Part shown: positions 22,584-33,249 of the stretch, piece by piece
How positions within the stretch are numbered: the first letter of the stretch is position 1
Layout: each line of letters opens with the position of its first letter
Origin: Scylla paramamosain
Lineage: Eukaryota > Arthropoda > Malacostraca > Decapoda > Portunidae
Direction: 5' to 3'
Length of the DNA: 64,000 nucleotides
NCBI RefSeq assembly: GCF_035594125.1
Contig: NC_087181.1
Span: 11,627,500-11,691,499, forward strand
Program-made: the position numbers and the translations under genes
The notes under the pieces: model-generated
Database searches by the model: none
What the model was told of the DNA's origin: nothing
The model's input: only the letters and a program-made list of their open reading frames with translations

Positions 22584-23355
22584 TTAGCGGCCATAAGTAT
22601 GATATGGGTTGTAGTTACCGTATCCACCTTGCCAATTATATCTATTACCGTAGCTGCCATAAGTTTGATATGGGTTGTAGTTATTGTATCCATTGTGCCA
22701 ATTATACCTATTAACGTAACGGTTTCCTCTGTATATGAGTGGCCGTGATCCTCCGTGACTTGTCAGTGCACCCTGGAGGAGGCAAAGGGAGGGACGACAT
22801 GAGTAACGGAAGTAAAGGGAGAGGAAATAGGTGAAGGGAAACTACTGTAAAGCTGTTTATGAAGTCAAATAGTTTTGTAAGCTCTTTGTAATCCTTCTGT
22901 AAACAATAATCCCTTTGCTGATCATTTGTAATTCTTTTGTAAATTAAAATGTTAATTATTTTTCTCCCCGTTAAACTGTTAACATAATCATGAAAATACC
23001 CTTGAAAGTCTCATGAATTTATACTGTACCCTTTGTGAACCCTTTGCAATAATTTCTAAAGAATTCTTCACCGTTTAACTATTGTTAGAATTAAGAAAAA
23101 ACACCCTTGAAAGTCCCATGCACTTACACTGAACCCTTTGTAAAACCTTTTTCAGTCACTTTGTAAACTTTGTAAGCCTTTTGAAAACTTTAACCCCTTT
23201 GTAATCCCTTGTGACGAGTTTCTCCTTACCGTAGTGGGATATCTGGACGGCAAGCCATCGATGACAAAACGGGGCACATACATTGCATCATGCTGGTGTG
23301 AAGCATCTGGAATTAAGACAGGAAGGTTTGGTTTACCGCTTTCAAGGTCACTTCG

Positions 23356-23408
<53 letters not shown>

Positions 23409-23438
23409 CACAGACAACACAACAATCAGGCGACTCAT
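22584..23438 (-). pseudogene. Secreted Gly/Tyr-rich peptide gene, copy a (exon 1 damaged)
   Basis: Three-exon gene read from the minus strand. Exon 3 (22584-22772) is intact, 62 residues, with acceptor 'cctcctccag' and two 22-residue modules of the type 'GNRYNWQGGYGNYNPYHTYG'. Exon 2 (23230-23306) has good splice sites (AG / GTAAGG) and encodes 'DASHQHDAMYVPRF'-type sequence. Exon 1 keeps the ATG (23436-23438) and 'MSRLIVVLSVVM', but the rest of the signal peptide and the normal donor are missing: a (CT)n tract (23359-23400) abuts codon 12. A cryptic GTGAGA donor exists there but would leave phase 0 against a phase-1 exon 2. The promoter with TATA box is intact. Probably a recent pseudogene, or it uses an unseen alternative start. 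Confidence 0.7.
23359..23400. repeat. (CT)n invading exon 1 of peptide gene copy a
   Basis: In copies c, d and e the exon 1 coding end and donor lie between the CT tract and the 'accatcacc' bases. Here CT directly touches 'accatcacc'. Confidence 0.9.
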
Positions 23439-23496
23439 TGTGCTTCTTGTCCTGTCCTCACGTGCTTGCTGAGAGAGTGACCCAAACCTTTCCCTT

Positions 23497-23508
23497 CCTT
23501 ATATACCT
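23497..23508 (-). promoter_or_regulatory. TATA box of peptide gene copy a
   Basis: AGGTATATAAGG on the minus strand, about 60 bp upstream of the ATG, with TCACTC and TCAGC initiator-like bases 27-35 bp downstream. The same element precedes copies c and d. Confidence 0.75.
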
Positions 23509-23509
23509 C

Positions 23510-24195
23510 TGTTATACCACTGTCCTCCTACGGCCTCCAGTACGCCACACAGTTGATATTCTCTAAGTTACCTCTGCGTTGTGAGTCTTAAGGAAAGGGA
23601 CAGATTTCGCCTTCCTCTGTACATGTTTTGGTTGGTGAGCTCATCGTCTGCAGCTTCACCTTAGGGTAAAATTTGCTTTCAACATTTCTTTCCTATTTCT
23701 ACGTTACCTGCGTAGCGTGGACACGTGATAATGGTCGGCTGGTCAAGTAAAAATTTTCCTACTTTACGTGTTGAGTGCAACGGATAGTATTACTTTTGTT
23801 GCTTGGTGTTAGGTGCTGTTGTGCCTCCTTTGGTTCAGGGAGGAATGCGGTGTTGTGTGCAGTGCTTTGACCGGCCCTGCGTGGTGTGTGAATTTGCTTT
23901 GTTCTTTTTTAAGGGTGACTTTTTGTAAAGCTGAAAGAGATTTTAGTTGTTTCTGTGTTTTTTTTCTTATTTATTTTTTCTTATTGGTAATGTATAGTTG
24001 TTAGTGTTTTGAATTTGCTTTGTTGTGTCGTAATATTTATTTTTTTGCGAAACTGAAAAGATAAGTTGTGTTTTCATGTTTTTTTTTTTACTTAATCATT
24101 TATTTTTTTCCTAACTGATAATGAAAGGTCCTTGGTAAATTAATATCATAATCATGAAATCATCCTCGAAAGTACCATTAATTTTTACTAGACTT
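23510..24195. other. Upstream region of peptide gene copy a
   Basis: About 650 bp conserved with 42182-42820 (copy c), including a 'gtagcgtggacacgtgata' stretch with a CACGTG E-box core near 23722. No other gene seen. Confidence 0.4.
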
Positions 24196-24245
24196 AGATG
24201 TCCTATCCACTCCTACGCTCATGATACCACCCTGCACTTTTCCGA
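24196..24245 (+). mobile_element. LINE D fragment with altered YADD motif
   Basis: Plus-strand 'CPIHSYAHDTTLHFS' matches 'CPIHSYADDTTLHFS' of the LINE at 46790 on the other strand; the first catalytic Asp pair reads His-Asp. Only about 50 bp survives, directly joined to the 15-bp array. Confidence 0.65.
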
Positions 24246-24735
24246 GTGTTGGACGTTTTGGCCACGGACGGTTTGGCCACGGACGTTTTGGCCAAGAACG
24301 TTTTGGCCAAGAACGTTTTGGCCAAGGACGTTTTGGCCACGGACGTTTTGGCCAAGGACGTTTTGGCCAAGGACGTTTTGGCCACGGACGTTTTGGCCAC
24401 GGACGGTTTGGCCACGGACGTTTTGGCCAAGAACGTTTTGGCCAAGGACGTTTTGGCTAAGGACGTTTTGGCCACGGACGTTTTGGCCAAGAACGTTTTG
24501 GCCAAGGACGTTTTGGCCACGGACGTTTTGGCCAAGAACGTTTTGGCCAAGGACGTTTTGGCCACGGACGTTCTGGCCAAGGACGTTTTGGCCACGGACG
24601 TTTTGGCCAAGAACGTTTTGGCCAAGGACGTTTTGGCCAAGGACCTTTTGGCCAAGGACGTTTTGGCCAAGAACGTTTTGGCCAAGGGCGTTTTGGCCAC
24701 GGACGTTTTGGCCATTGGCCACCAAACTAGGACGT
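24246..24735. repeat. 15-bp minisatellite (GGACGTTTTGGCCAA), about 31 units
   Basis: Units vary at the last base (C or A) and the second base (G or A), giving a frequent 45-bp higher-order order: '..ccac', '..ccaa', 'gaacg..ccaa'. Each unit combines the palindromes TTGGCCAA and AACGTT. All six frames stay open because 15 is divisible by three; the predicted FWPRT repeat protein is not believed. Confidence 0.95.
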
Positions 24736-24910
24736 TTTGAACGAAAAATTCATTAATCTTTTGAATATACCGCACTTTTCCTTATATTTCGCGCCATATT
24801 TTTTTTTTTTTTGTTTATAATTCGTGGTTTAAATTTTAATTGGTTGCTGCGGGCAAAAATTCAGTAGTCATATGGCACTGCTTTACAGTGGTTTTGAGAC
24901 TGAGTGAAGC

Positions 24911-24963
<53 letters not shown>

Positions 24964-25175
24964 CCTTTACTGCTTTACAGTGATTTTGAGACTGAATGAA
25001 GCTTCAGCTTGTTTTGAACTAAACTTTTTACTGCTTTATGGTGCTGCTTCACAGTTCTTTAGAGACTGAATGAAACAAAAAGGAGTGTTTGAACTTTGTT
25101 TCAGGTTGTTTTGAGCTGTGAAGCAATTTGTGAAGGTTATGACTGAGGTGAGGAACAGTCTGGTGGGAACTACTG

Positions 25176-25191
25176 TGCACAGTACTGTGCA
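25176..25191. repeat. Perfect 16-bp palindrome
   Basis: TGCACAGTACTGTGCA inside the inserted segment. No role is apparent; possibly a transposon remnant. Confidence 0.6.
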
Positions 25192-25259
25192 ATTATAAAT
25201 TATTATAGATTATAATAATATACTGTGAAGAAATGCTCAACGTTTTAAATATATTGTTT

Positions 25260-25359
<100 letters not shown>

Positions 25360-25421
25360 GTTTAACTATCACTAGGATCATGAAAACACCCTTGAAACAA
25401 CTAAGCTATTCTCTTAAAAGA

Positions 25422-25615
25422 GCTAATCTAACTAAACCAAATTTGACTCAGCCTAATCTCGTCTAACTTAACCTGATCAAACCAAACCAAATTTGACTCA
25501 GCCTAACCTCGTCTAACTTAACCTAACCAAACCAAACCAAACCTAGCGAAACTCAACCAAACCCAACACAAACCCAACCCAACCCAACCGAACACACTAA
25601 CCTAATCCAACACAA
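25422..25615. repeat. Degenerate AACCT/AACCA/AACCC tract, copy a (telomere-like)
   Basis: Imperfect tandem pentamers including CTAACCTAACC, the complement of the arthropod TTAGG telomere repeat. The same tract lies upstream of the peptide gene at 42955-43080, 54841-54990 and 60751-60890. Confidence 0.75.
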
Positions 25616-25619
25616 ACAC

Positions 25620-26165
25620 ACAAGAGGAGAGAAGAAGGAATAAGATAAAGAAGACTGTCACCTAAGCCAACAAGTTTTCCTCGTATCATTACAATCAATA
25701 TTGGAAGCGAGTAAGTGGGCGGCTGGTTGTAATGCACCGAAACAAGGTCTTGCTTGCTTCTGTGCTACTTATTCATATACTTTTTATTTTTTTACTTTAC
25801 TTTTTTTTTTTAATCTCGTTCATCCATATTTCCTTACTTCCTTCCTTTTCTTCTCTCTTCATTAATATTTTAACTTATGTTTACTCTTTTACTTCCATTC
25901 TGTTTCTCCTGTATTCATTCCTCTCTTCCTCCCTTCCTTACCAACATTTTTCTGTGTACTTTTCACAAACTTTACTACTTACTGTATCTACCCGTGTGTG
26001 TGTGTGTGTGTGTGTGTGTCCTTGCTTTCTTCCTCTCCACCACCTGCATCCCTAGGGCAGGTTCACTCCCTTCCAGCGCCCTTCCCCTCCCCCTTGATGC
26101 GAAAATACGTGCTTGACAACAGTACCCTTCCCTCCCCACCCCTGAGTCCCTTACTTCCCCTGACT
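25620..26165. other. Intergenic sequence with (GT)n at 25994-26018
   Basis: T-rich then GC-richer DNA; conserved with 43085-43510, and more distantly with 55000-55850 and 60890-62000. No gene recognised. Confidence 0.4.
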
Positions 26166-26860
26166 GAGTTGCCAGGTCGGGGACTGCCAATCCCCCCACA
26201 TCCCTCCACGAAATCCGGAAATTCCCGCCAGACCAGTTTGCTTTTTCCGCCACAAACCATCAGATAACATTAAGGCATCATACGCAGAGTTTTTAATAGT
26301 CCAGAGCATTATATATTTTTTTTCTAGAATTAACATAAGATAAAACAATACTGAATGAGCATACTGCACAGAAATCACTTGTAACTTTCAGGCAATATCC
26401 TACACCCTTTTGACCTCACGTGAGCAAGGGCAAGTAGAGGGAAAGGGAAGGGAGACGTAGAAAGATGGGGGACACATGGATGAAATAGGGAAGAGGTGGG
26501 GGGCGGTCTCCGGCCAGGGAGCGACCCTGACTCAGGCTGAGGGACGTCAAGGATCATCATTAGCAACGAGTGCGAAAATTGCGATCATTGTCAGCTGAGT
26601 GCGAACAACAATATTCTTCTGAACACTTCCCAGGGAACTACTTGTTTTAGCAACCTTGACCTCGAAGACCATTTTGACAGTAAGGACAATTTGTAATACA
26701 CTGGAGGCACAAATCACGCTATAAAATTATCAAGCATGACAAAATTCGCCAAAGAAAAAAAAAAAAAAAAAACGCCAGCCAACCAGCGTTAATTTTTTTC
26801 GCTAGTGAAAATAAAAATTCGCCACATTTAGCGAGAAACCCGCCAGCCTGGCAACACTCC
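26166..26860. mobile_element. Candidate non-autonomous DNA transposon with imperfect TIRs, copy 1
   Basis: The left end 'gagttgccaggtcgggg' and the reverse complement of the right end ('ggagtgttgccaggctggcg') share a gtTGCCAGg core. The paralogous units at about 55850 and 62005 read straight across ('ccttactgtccctcccctgc') without these ~690 bp, so it behaves as an insertion. A second copy is at 43514-44193. No transposase frame. The exact ends and target duplication are not certain. Confidence 0.5.
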
Positions 26861-26879
26861 TTCCCCGCTGTCTATTGTC

Positions 26880-27310
26880 CCTTCCCCTCCCTTACTGACT
26901 CCGTCTCTGTCCCTTTCATCTCCTGTCCTGCGTCTCTTATTTGTGCCTTTCCTGTCTTCTTTTTCGCTTCTTACTAATCTCTCTGTCTCTTGTCTTCGCT
27001 TTTGTTCTTTTGATTTCGTGTTTCTGTCTCCTGTCCTCTTATCTTCGTTTCTTGTCTCTCTGTTCTGTTCTCTGTCACTTTCTGTCCTCTCCCATTCACT
27101 CCTGTCTTCCTGTCTTCATATGTTGTTTTTCCGTGTCCCCATTTTGTCCCTTTCTGTTATCTTTATCTTCCTGTTTTCATTTTTTGTCCTCCAGTCCCCT
27201 CTGTGCCTCCCTGTCCCCTCCTGTATTCGTACTTTGTCTTCTTGTCTTCCCAGCTGTCTTCCTATCTTCCGACCTCCTTTTGTCCACGTGTTTTGTCCTC
27301 ATGTCAAAGG
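26880..27310. repeat. CTGTC/CCTGTCTTC-rich pyrimidine tract, copy a
   Basis: Imperfect low-complexity repeat of 'cctgtcttcctgtc'-like words. Also at 44200-44640, 55850-56320 and 61975-62460. Long frames here (123-172 codons) are compositional. Confidence 0.7.
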
Positions 27311-27424
27311 TTAAAGAGTTTTTAAATGTTAAATTTGTTGTTATTTTTATTTATGTATTTATTTATTTTCTATTCCTTCAAGAAACTCCTCCTTCTTCTT
27401 CTTCTTCTTCTTCTTTTTCCGTAG

Positions 27425-28077
27425 AAGTTAAAAGCAATACACAAAAGTTAGCCATTTAATAACAAATTTTCTCCTCTATTCCTTACGAGAAAACGAAAGA
27501 GATATTTTCAAGAGGTAACTATTGTAAATATTAATGCTTGTATGTATAACCTACAGTACGCAGTGTTTAAATTAAGTATTATCTGGAAAGTAAAAATTTT
27601 TGGTATTCAGGGTATGTAATAGAATCGAGTCTGGCTGTTTTCTTTCTTGATAGTATGACCTTTTTGTGATGCCGTTTGTAAAAGGTATAATTTTTTGGAA
27701 TGTTCTATAATATTTCTGCGTCTAGAAATATTTTTATACTTATGGTAAAAGTTAAAGTATATATGGCAAGTCAGAACATGTGGTGTTCTTTCTTCTCGCG
27801 ATTTTCAAAATGAATTACGGTATGTAAATATAATGGCCGAGACGAACATTTTCCCTGCCTCCTTCACTGTCCGTACATCAATATTTTGCAAAACTTCCGG
27901 GTGTTTTCGGATTCGTACGTAAAGGAAAGCAAGAATTAACCACGAAAATAGATAAATAACTCTTAAAAATTGCATCAAATAAGATTTAAATGAAATGAAG
28001 GTTTGGTCCCAGTTCAGAGCACCCACCACGAACACATCAAGACCCAGAGTGAGACCGAGACATTCTTTCCTGCCTAC

Positions 28078-28078
<1 letters not shown>
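27425..28078. repeat. Intergenic block M, copy 2
   Basis: Paralogue of 19240-19960, more diverged. It ends at the (CT)n at 28079, where copies 1 and 3 instead continue into the LINE E remnant. Confidence 0.55.
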
Positions 28079-28128
<50 letters not shown>

Positions 28129-28750
28129 AGTGGATGAAGGATAGATGTGCGAGTGGGTGGATGTATGGATGGGTGGATCGGGGTGGGTAGTTACATGGCT
28201 GGATTGATTTATTTGTGGATGTTTGAATTGATGTGTGGATGTATAGGTGATGGATAAGTGAATGGGTAGGTGGATGAGTGAGTGGGTGGATGAATGCGTG
28301 AACTGATGGGTTGGTGAATTAGTGCGTGGATGGATATTGGGCTCATTGAGTGAATAAATGGATGGGTAAGTCAGTGGATGTGTGTATGAAGGAATATGTG
28401 GATGGGTAGATGCATTGGTGTGTGGATAAATAGATGGATGGATGGACTGATATGAACATGGGAGGGTGAGTGAGTGGATGATGGCATAGATGTATGGGTG
28501 GATAAATGGTTTGTATGTAGGTCTGTGGATGGAAGGGTGAATGGGCGGGTCAGTGGGTGGGTAGGTGGATGAAAGGGTGAATGGTTGTTTGGATAAGTGG
28601 GTGGATGGATGAGTTGGAGGGGATTGGTGGGTGTGCAGATTGTAAGTGGATGAATGGATGGATGGATCGATGGGAGTCAGTGGTTGGATGGCGGAGTAGG
28701 TAAGTGGACTGGGGGTTGGTTGAGTGGATGGGTGGATGTGGTTGAATGAG
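28079..28750. repeat. (CT)n followed by long GGATG repeat
   Basis: CT 28079-28127, then about 620 bp of degenerate GGATG/GTGGATG repeat, more than twice the length of its paralogues. The 259-codon minus-strand frame is low complexity. Confidence 0.85.
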
Positions 28751-28753
28751 TAG

Positions 28754-29280
28754 ATGTATGGTTTGTTGAATGTTATGTTAGTGTGTGCGGATCCACATGC
28801 TGCCTTCACGAAGCCTGTAGTCCAGACGTTTGAGTCTAGAGACATTTTGAAGACCAAATGGCTTGAGTGCCAAGAGTCTCGAGCACTAAACGTCCTTATT
28901 TGCACTCAGGCCGATCTGTCTTCAGGATCATCTGACTTGCGACATGTATGACCCAAGTACCATCCGCCCCAGTACCCAGTGACTGCCTCCCCTTTAATAC
29001 ACTGGAAGGGGGTGGTAGACAGGGAAAAAAGAGAGGGACGTGGGTAAAGGGTACTTAGTTTTTTGTGATGTTTAGTAGTTTTTGTAAGGTGGAGAAGTCT
29101 GTGTGAGGTGAAGCAGTAATTGTGAGGTGGAAGAGGTTAGTTGTTGTAGGTGGAACAGTCTGTATGAGGTGGATAAGCTGATCGCGGCAGTCTCCCCTCT
29201 CGTGCTGCCAGTGACGGCCGGTCAAAGGTGCAGTCGAAAAATTACCTTGGACCTGAATGTAGCTGACCAGTAGGGCGCTG
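28754..29280. repeat. Block N, copy 2, with 65-codon frame
   Basis: Copy of 21289-21815; here it joins directly to the GGATG repeat, lacking the transposon-type gene fragment. The 65-codon frame (28754-28951) is open. Confidence 0.45.
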
Positions 29281-29286
29281 TGTTAT

Positions 29287-29288
<2 letters not shown>

Positions 29289-29330
<42 letters not shown>

Positions 29331-29340
29331 AGGCATGGAG

Positions 29341-29379
<39 letters not shown>

Positions 29380-29384
29380 ACACA
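29289..29384. repeat. (GT)n-loop-(CA)n hairpin, copy 2
   Basis: GT 29289-29327, spacer 'ccctaggcatggagaa', CA 29342-29384 with one interruption. Confidence 0.9.
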
Positions 29385-29389
29385 GACAC

Positions 29390-30031
29390 TGACATAACAA
29401 ATATATATAATTCGATAAAGGAAGTTTCTGATAAGAAATGATGTAAATAAAATTGAAACAATTAGATATATTAACAGATAACTATTAAAAAACTAAATTA
29501 TTTAACGGTACATTAACAAAGAAACATTTCGGGAGAAAATAACAAACACATGCGCTAAAAACAAACAAACAAAACAAACAAGGAAACAAAAAATAAAGCT
29601 TAACAATTAATGAATATAGACTTTAATAATTTTTCAACATACATAACACTTTTCCTTTGTTTTTTTATTTTCCATAGCTTTTCCTTTCCCTTTCTCTTTC
29701 TTTATCTTCTTTTCATTCTTCTTATTCTTTCAGATCAGCGCATCTCAACCCAAGTCTCTTTTTTCTTTCTCTTCCTCATTTTTTTTTATCATTCCTCAAC
29801 CCATTCTTTCTCTCAATTTCTCCTTTTCTTCATTCTTCAACCTATTCTCTTTCTATTTCTCATCTTCATCCCTCAGTTCAGCCTCTCTCTCTATTTCCCT
29901 TCTTTCTAATTTCATCCTGAGGTGTTTTCGTTTCTTTTCTTTTTATTCCTCTTTCCACATCACTGTCCCTCAACGCAATCTTCCGCACAACAACCTTTCG
30001 TCCTGTTTTCACATCGCTCCTTACCTGTACC
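29390..30031. other. 3' flank of peptide gene copy b
   Basis: AT-rich then pyrimidine-rich, paralogous to 21900-22583. No gene seen. Confidence 0.35.
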
Positions 30032-30708
30032 TTAGCGGCCATAAATATCATATGGGTTGTAGTTATTGTATCAATTGAGCCAATTATACCTATTACCGTA
30101 ACTGTTTCCGCTGTATATGAGGGGCAGCGACCGTCCGTGACTTACCAGTGCAGTCTGGAGGAGGCAGAGGGAGGGATGACCAGAGTAATGGAGGTAAAGG
30201 GAGAGGAAACAGGTGAAGGGAAACTACTGTAAAGCTGTTTATGAAGTCTAATCGTTTTGTAAGCTCTTTGTAATCCTTCTGTAAACAATAATCCCTTTGC
30301 TGATCATTTGTAATTCTTTTGTAAACTATAATCCCTTTGCTGATGTATTGTAAATCATTTTCTCCCCGTTTAACTATTACTAGAATCATTAAAACACCGT
30401 TGAAAGTCTTATGAACTTACACTGTACCCTTTGTAAACCCTGTGCAATAGTTTCTCAAGGATTGTTCCCCGTTCAGCTTTTGCTAGAATCATGAAAACAC
30501 CCTTGAAAATCTCATTAACTTACACTGAACCCTTTGTAAAATCTTTGTGAGTCACTTTGTAAACTTTGTAAGCCTTTTGAAAACTTTAACCTCTTTTTGA
30601 TCCCTTGTGACGAGTTTTTTTTACTTACCGGAGTGGAATATCTTGACGGCAAGCCACCGGAGACGGAACCACCTGACATCTGTCTGGGCACGCGCTGGTG
30701 TGAAGCAT
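30032..30708 (-). pseudogene. Secreted Gly/Tyr-rich peptide gene, copy b (no exon 1, nonsense in exon 3)
   Basis: Exon 2 (30629-30708) retains consensus splice sites and encodes 'DASHQRVPRQMSGGSVSGG'. Exon 3 starts at 30154 after 'cctcctccag', but a Gly codon has become TGA (30071-30073), leaving 27 residues; the original stop is at 30032-30034. It is the short, single-module form. Exon 1, signal peptide and promoter are absent: the sequence runs into (CT)n at 30761 and then spacer block C, so the gene was cut by a duplication junction. Almost certainly dead. Confidence 0.75.
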
Positions 30709-30757
30709 CTGGGATTAAGACAGACAGGTTTGGCTTAACGTTTTCAGGGTCACTTGG

Positions 30758-30760
<3 letters not shown>

Positions 30761-30799
<39 letters not shown>

Positions 30800-30954
30800 G
30801 AGGACGGACCAGTAGAAGGTCTTAATAACAATGTCAGGTTTATAGTTTATTATATTTATTGCTCATCAATATATTTCATTACATTTATTTACTGTACTGA
30901 GTCAGTTCACACAAGTAGTGGATGAAAGTACATCTTTTTTCTTCATTTACGGTA

Positions 30955-30986
<32 letters not shown>

Positions 30987-31005
30987 AATAATAATAATAA
31001 TGATG

Positions 31006-31048
<43 letters not shown>

Positions 31049-31090
31049 GAAGAAGAATGATAAGAAGAATAACCGTCCATATATTGATAT
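30761..31090. repeat. (CT)n and extra spacer block C copy
   Basis: CT 30761-30800, then 'ggaccagtagaaggtctt' and GAT/AAT runs (30956-31058). This copy of block C is more diverged than the other three and lies left of LINE C. Confidence 0.75.
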
Positions 31091-31124
31091 AACTCAGTGA
31101 TTATATATTGATATAACTCAACTT

Positions 31125-31700
31125 CAGTGTTGTATGAAGGTCAGACGTAAAGGTATTTATGGCATCGAAAGTGCTGAAGCCTGGTCTGAAACCAAATTGT
31201 CCATTATTTAAAATTTTCATCTTGTTTAGAAAAAAATATTAAATGGTTTTTGATTAATGATTTGAATATCTTTGAAAAATTAGGTAAAATAGAGATGGGT
31301 CTGTAGTTTGATACATCTGTTTTACTACCTGATTTATAAATGGGGATGATTTTACTAAGTTTCAGATTGTCAGGGAAGGTTCCTGTGTTGACTGATTGGT
31401 TGAACAGAAGTGTGAGTGGTTTGGCAAATAAATCTTTGTTTTCTTTTATAACAGCAACTGATATTTTTTGTATGTGACCTTGTTTGTTTTTGAGAGCTGA
31501 TATTATTCTAATTATAACATGATTTGCTGTAATGGGTGTCATCATAGAGTGTAGGGAGTCACCGCGAAGGTATGAGTTGTGGAAGGTTTGTGAGGGAGGC
31601 AGTTTGTGTGCAAGTTCAGGGTCAGTGTTTGAGAAATAGTCGTTAAATGCATTTGAAATTTCATGCGGCGTGTTCTTTGTTTGGTTGTTGTGCATTACTG
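31125..31700 (-). mobile_element. LINE C reverse transcriptase fragment, copy 2
   Basis: Copy of 12863-13450 without the 16-bp deletion, so a 163-codon frame (31204-31695) stays open: 'KPLTLLFNQSVNTG', 'KLSKIIPIYKSG', 'NYRPISILPNFSKIF', the finger region of a CR1/Jockey-type polymerase. The catalytic motifs lie outside this truncated copy. The left end begins abruptly at about 31122. Confidence 0.75.
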
Positions 31701-31735
31701 ACTTGGTTGTTGTGCATTACTGACTTGGTTGTTGT
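31683..31735. repeat. 22-bp direct repeat, two units
   Basis: Two units, against three at 13445-13520. Confidence 0.65.
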
Positions 31736-31846
31736 GTGTTATCATTGCACAAACAGTAGTCACTAATGAGAACGCTGGAGATGTTGTTATTAACGTAGGT
31801 CGCAACACCACCGAAACCATCGGGGCTGAGTGTGTGGTAAGATTGG

Positions 31847-31850
<4 letters not shown>

Positions 31851-31945
<95 letters not shown>

Positions 31946-32234
31946 AGAGAACGGGCCAGTAGAAGGTGTTAATAACAATGTTAGGTTTATAGTTTATTAT
32001 ATTTATTGCTCATCAATATATTTGTTACATTTATTTACTGTACTGAGTCAGTTCACAGAAATAATGGTTGAAAGAACATCTTTTCTTCATTTATGGTAAT
32101 GATGATGATGATGGTGACGATGATAATAATAATAATGATGTTAATAATAAGAAGAAGAAAAAAAAGAATAATGATAATGAAAATAATAATAATAATAAGA
32201 CGAAGAAGAAGAATAACAGTTCATATATTGATAT

Positions 32235-32310
<76 letters not shown>

Positions 32311-32790
32311 AATTTTCACTTAAACTCACTTTTTCTCTTGAACTCATTCTCTCACTCTCACTCGAACTCATTCTTCACTCTCACTCACTATCACTCACTC
32401 TCACTCCAAGTCACTCTATTCCTTCAACTCACTCTTTCACTCGAACTCTCACTCCGCCTCACTCACTCACGCTCTCAGTCTAACTCACTCACTCACCCTC
32501 TCACTCTCACTCACTCTCACTCACTCTCACTCGAACTCACACTCACTCACACTCGTTCTCATTCTCTCACTCTCACTAACTCACTTTCACTCTCGAATTT
32601 ACTCTCACTGTCATCGAACTCACTCTCACTCGAACTCACTCTCTCACTCGAAATCACTCTCGTTCGCCTCACTCTTTCACTTGAACTCATTCCCTCACTC
32701 GAACTTACTCTCTCACTCGAACTCACTCTTATTCGAACTCACTCTCTCATTTGAACTCACTCTCTCATTTGAACTCTCTCTCACTCACTC
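31851..32790. repeat. (CT)n, block C, (CT)n and CACTC array, copy 3
   Basis: CT 31851-31945, block C 31946-32238, CT 32239-32309, CACTC array 32310-32790; same order as at 13637-14582. Confidence 0.9.
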
Positions 32791-33249
32791 GCTTCCCGGT
32801 AATGTCTACTCTAGTCTTTCCTGGTAACGCGAGGCAGAGGGAGAGGACAGCACGGCGCCCTCCCGGTAGTGTCAGAACCAGTTAGTCCTCCACATCAATC
32901 TTTACTCCTTCCACTTTCAAAATAATGTTGTCCTTTCCACCTGACCATCCTCCGTTGCTTTCCTGGTCCGCTGGTCGCTGTCCCCAGTACTTAGTCCACC
33001 GGTACAGTTTCCTTCATAGTTCGGTTGTTCATTCGCTGCTTGGGTCTATGCGATGTGGATGAACCGCTGCTGAGTTGGTAACCGCTCTACCGCTCCGTCG
33101 TAATCTCCGCTAGTTATCCTCGGTTCTCGGTTCGTTGGGCTTTTCGTCCACAGCCCCAGCGTTAGGTTCCGCTAGCGTTCCTCGGTGTTCAGTTCGTCGA
33201 TACGTCATGAATCGGTAATGTTCCACGGTACTCGGTGCGTCGGTACGTC
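32791..33249. repeat. Spacer block F, copy 3
   Basis: Near-identical to 14583-15045. No gene supported. Confidence 0.6.

Noticed and set aside
24196..24735. CRISPR-like array
   Set aside because: Repeats are contiguous 15-mers without spacers, in a eukaryotic context.
24154..24756. 200-codon 'FWPRT' repeat protein
   Set aside because: A 15-bp unit keeps every frame open; part of an insertion absent in the sister copy.
28126..28905. 259-codon Pro/His/Ser frame
   Set aside because: Low-complexity translation of the degenerate GGATG repeat.
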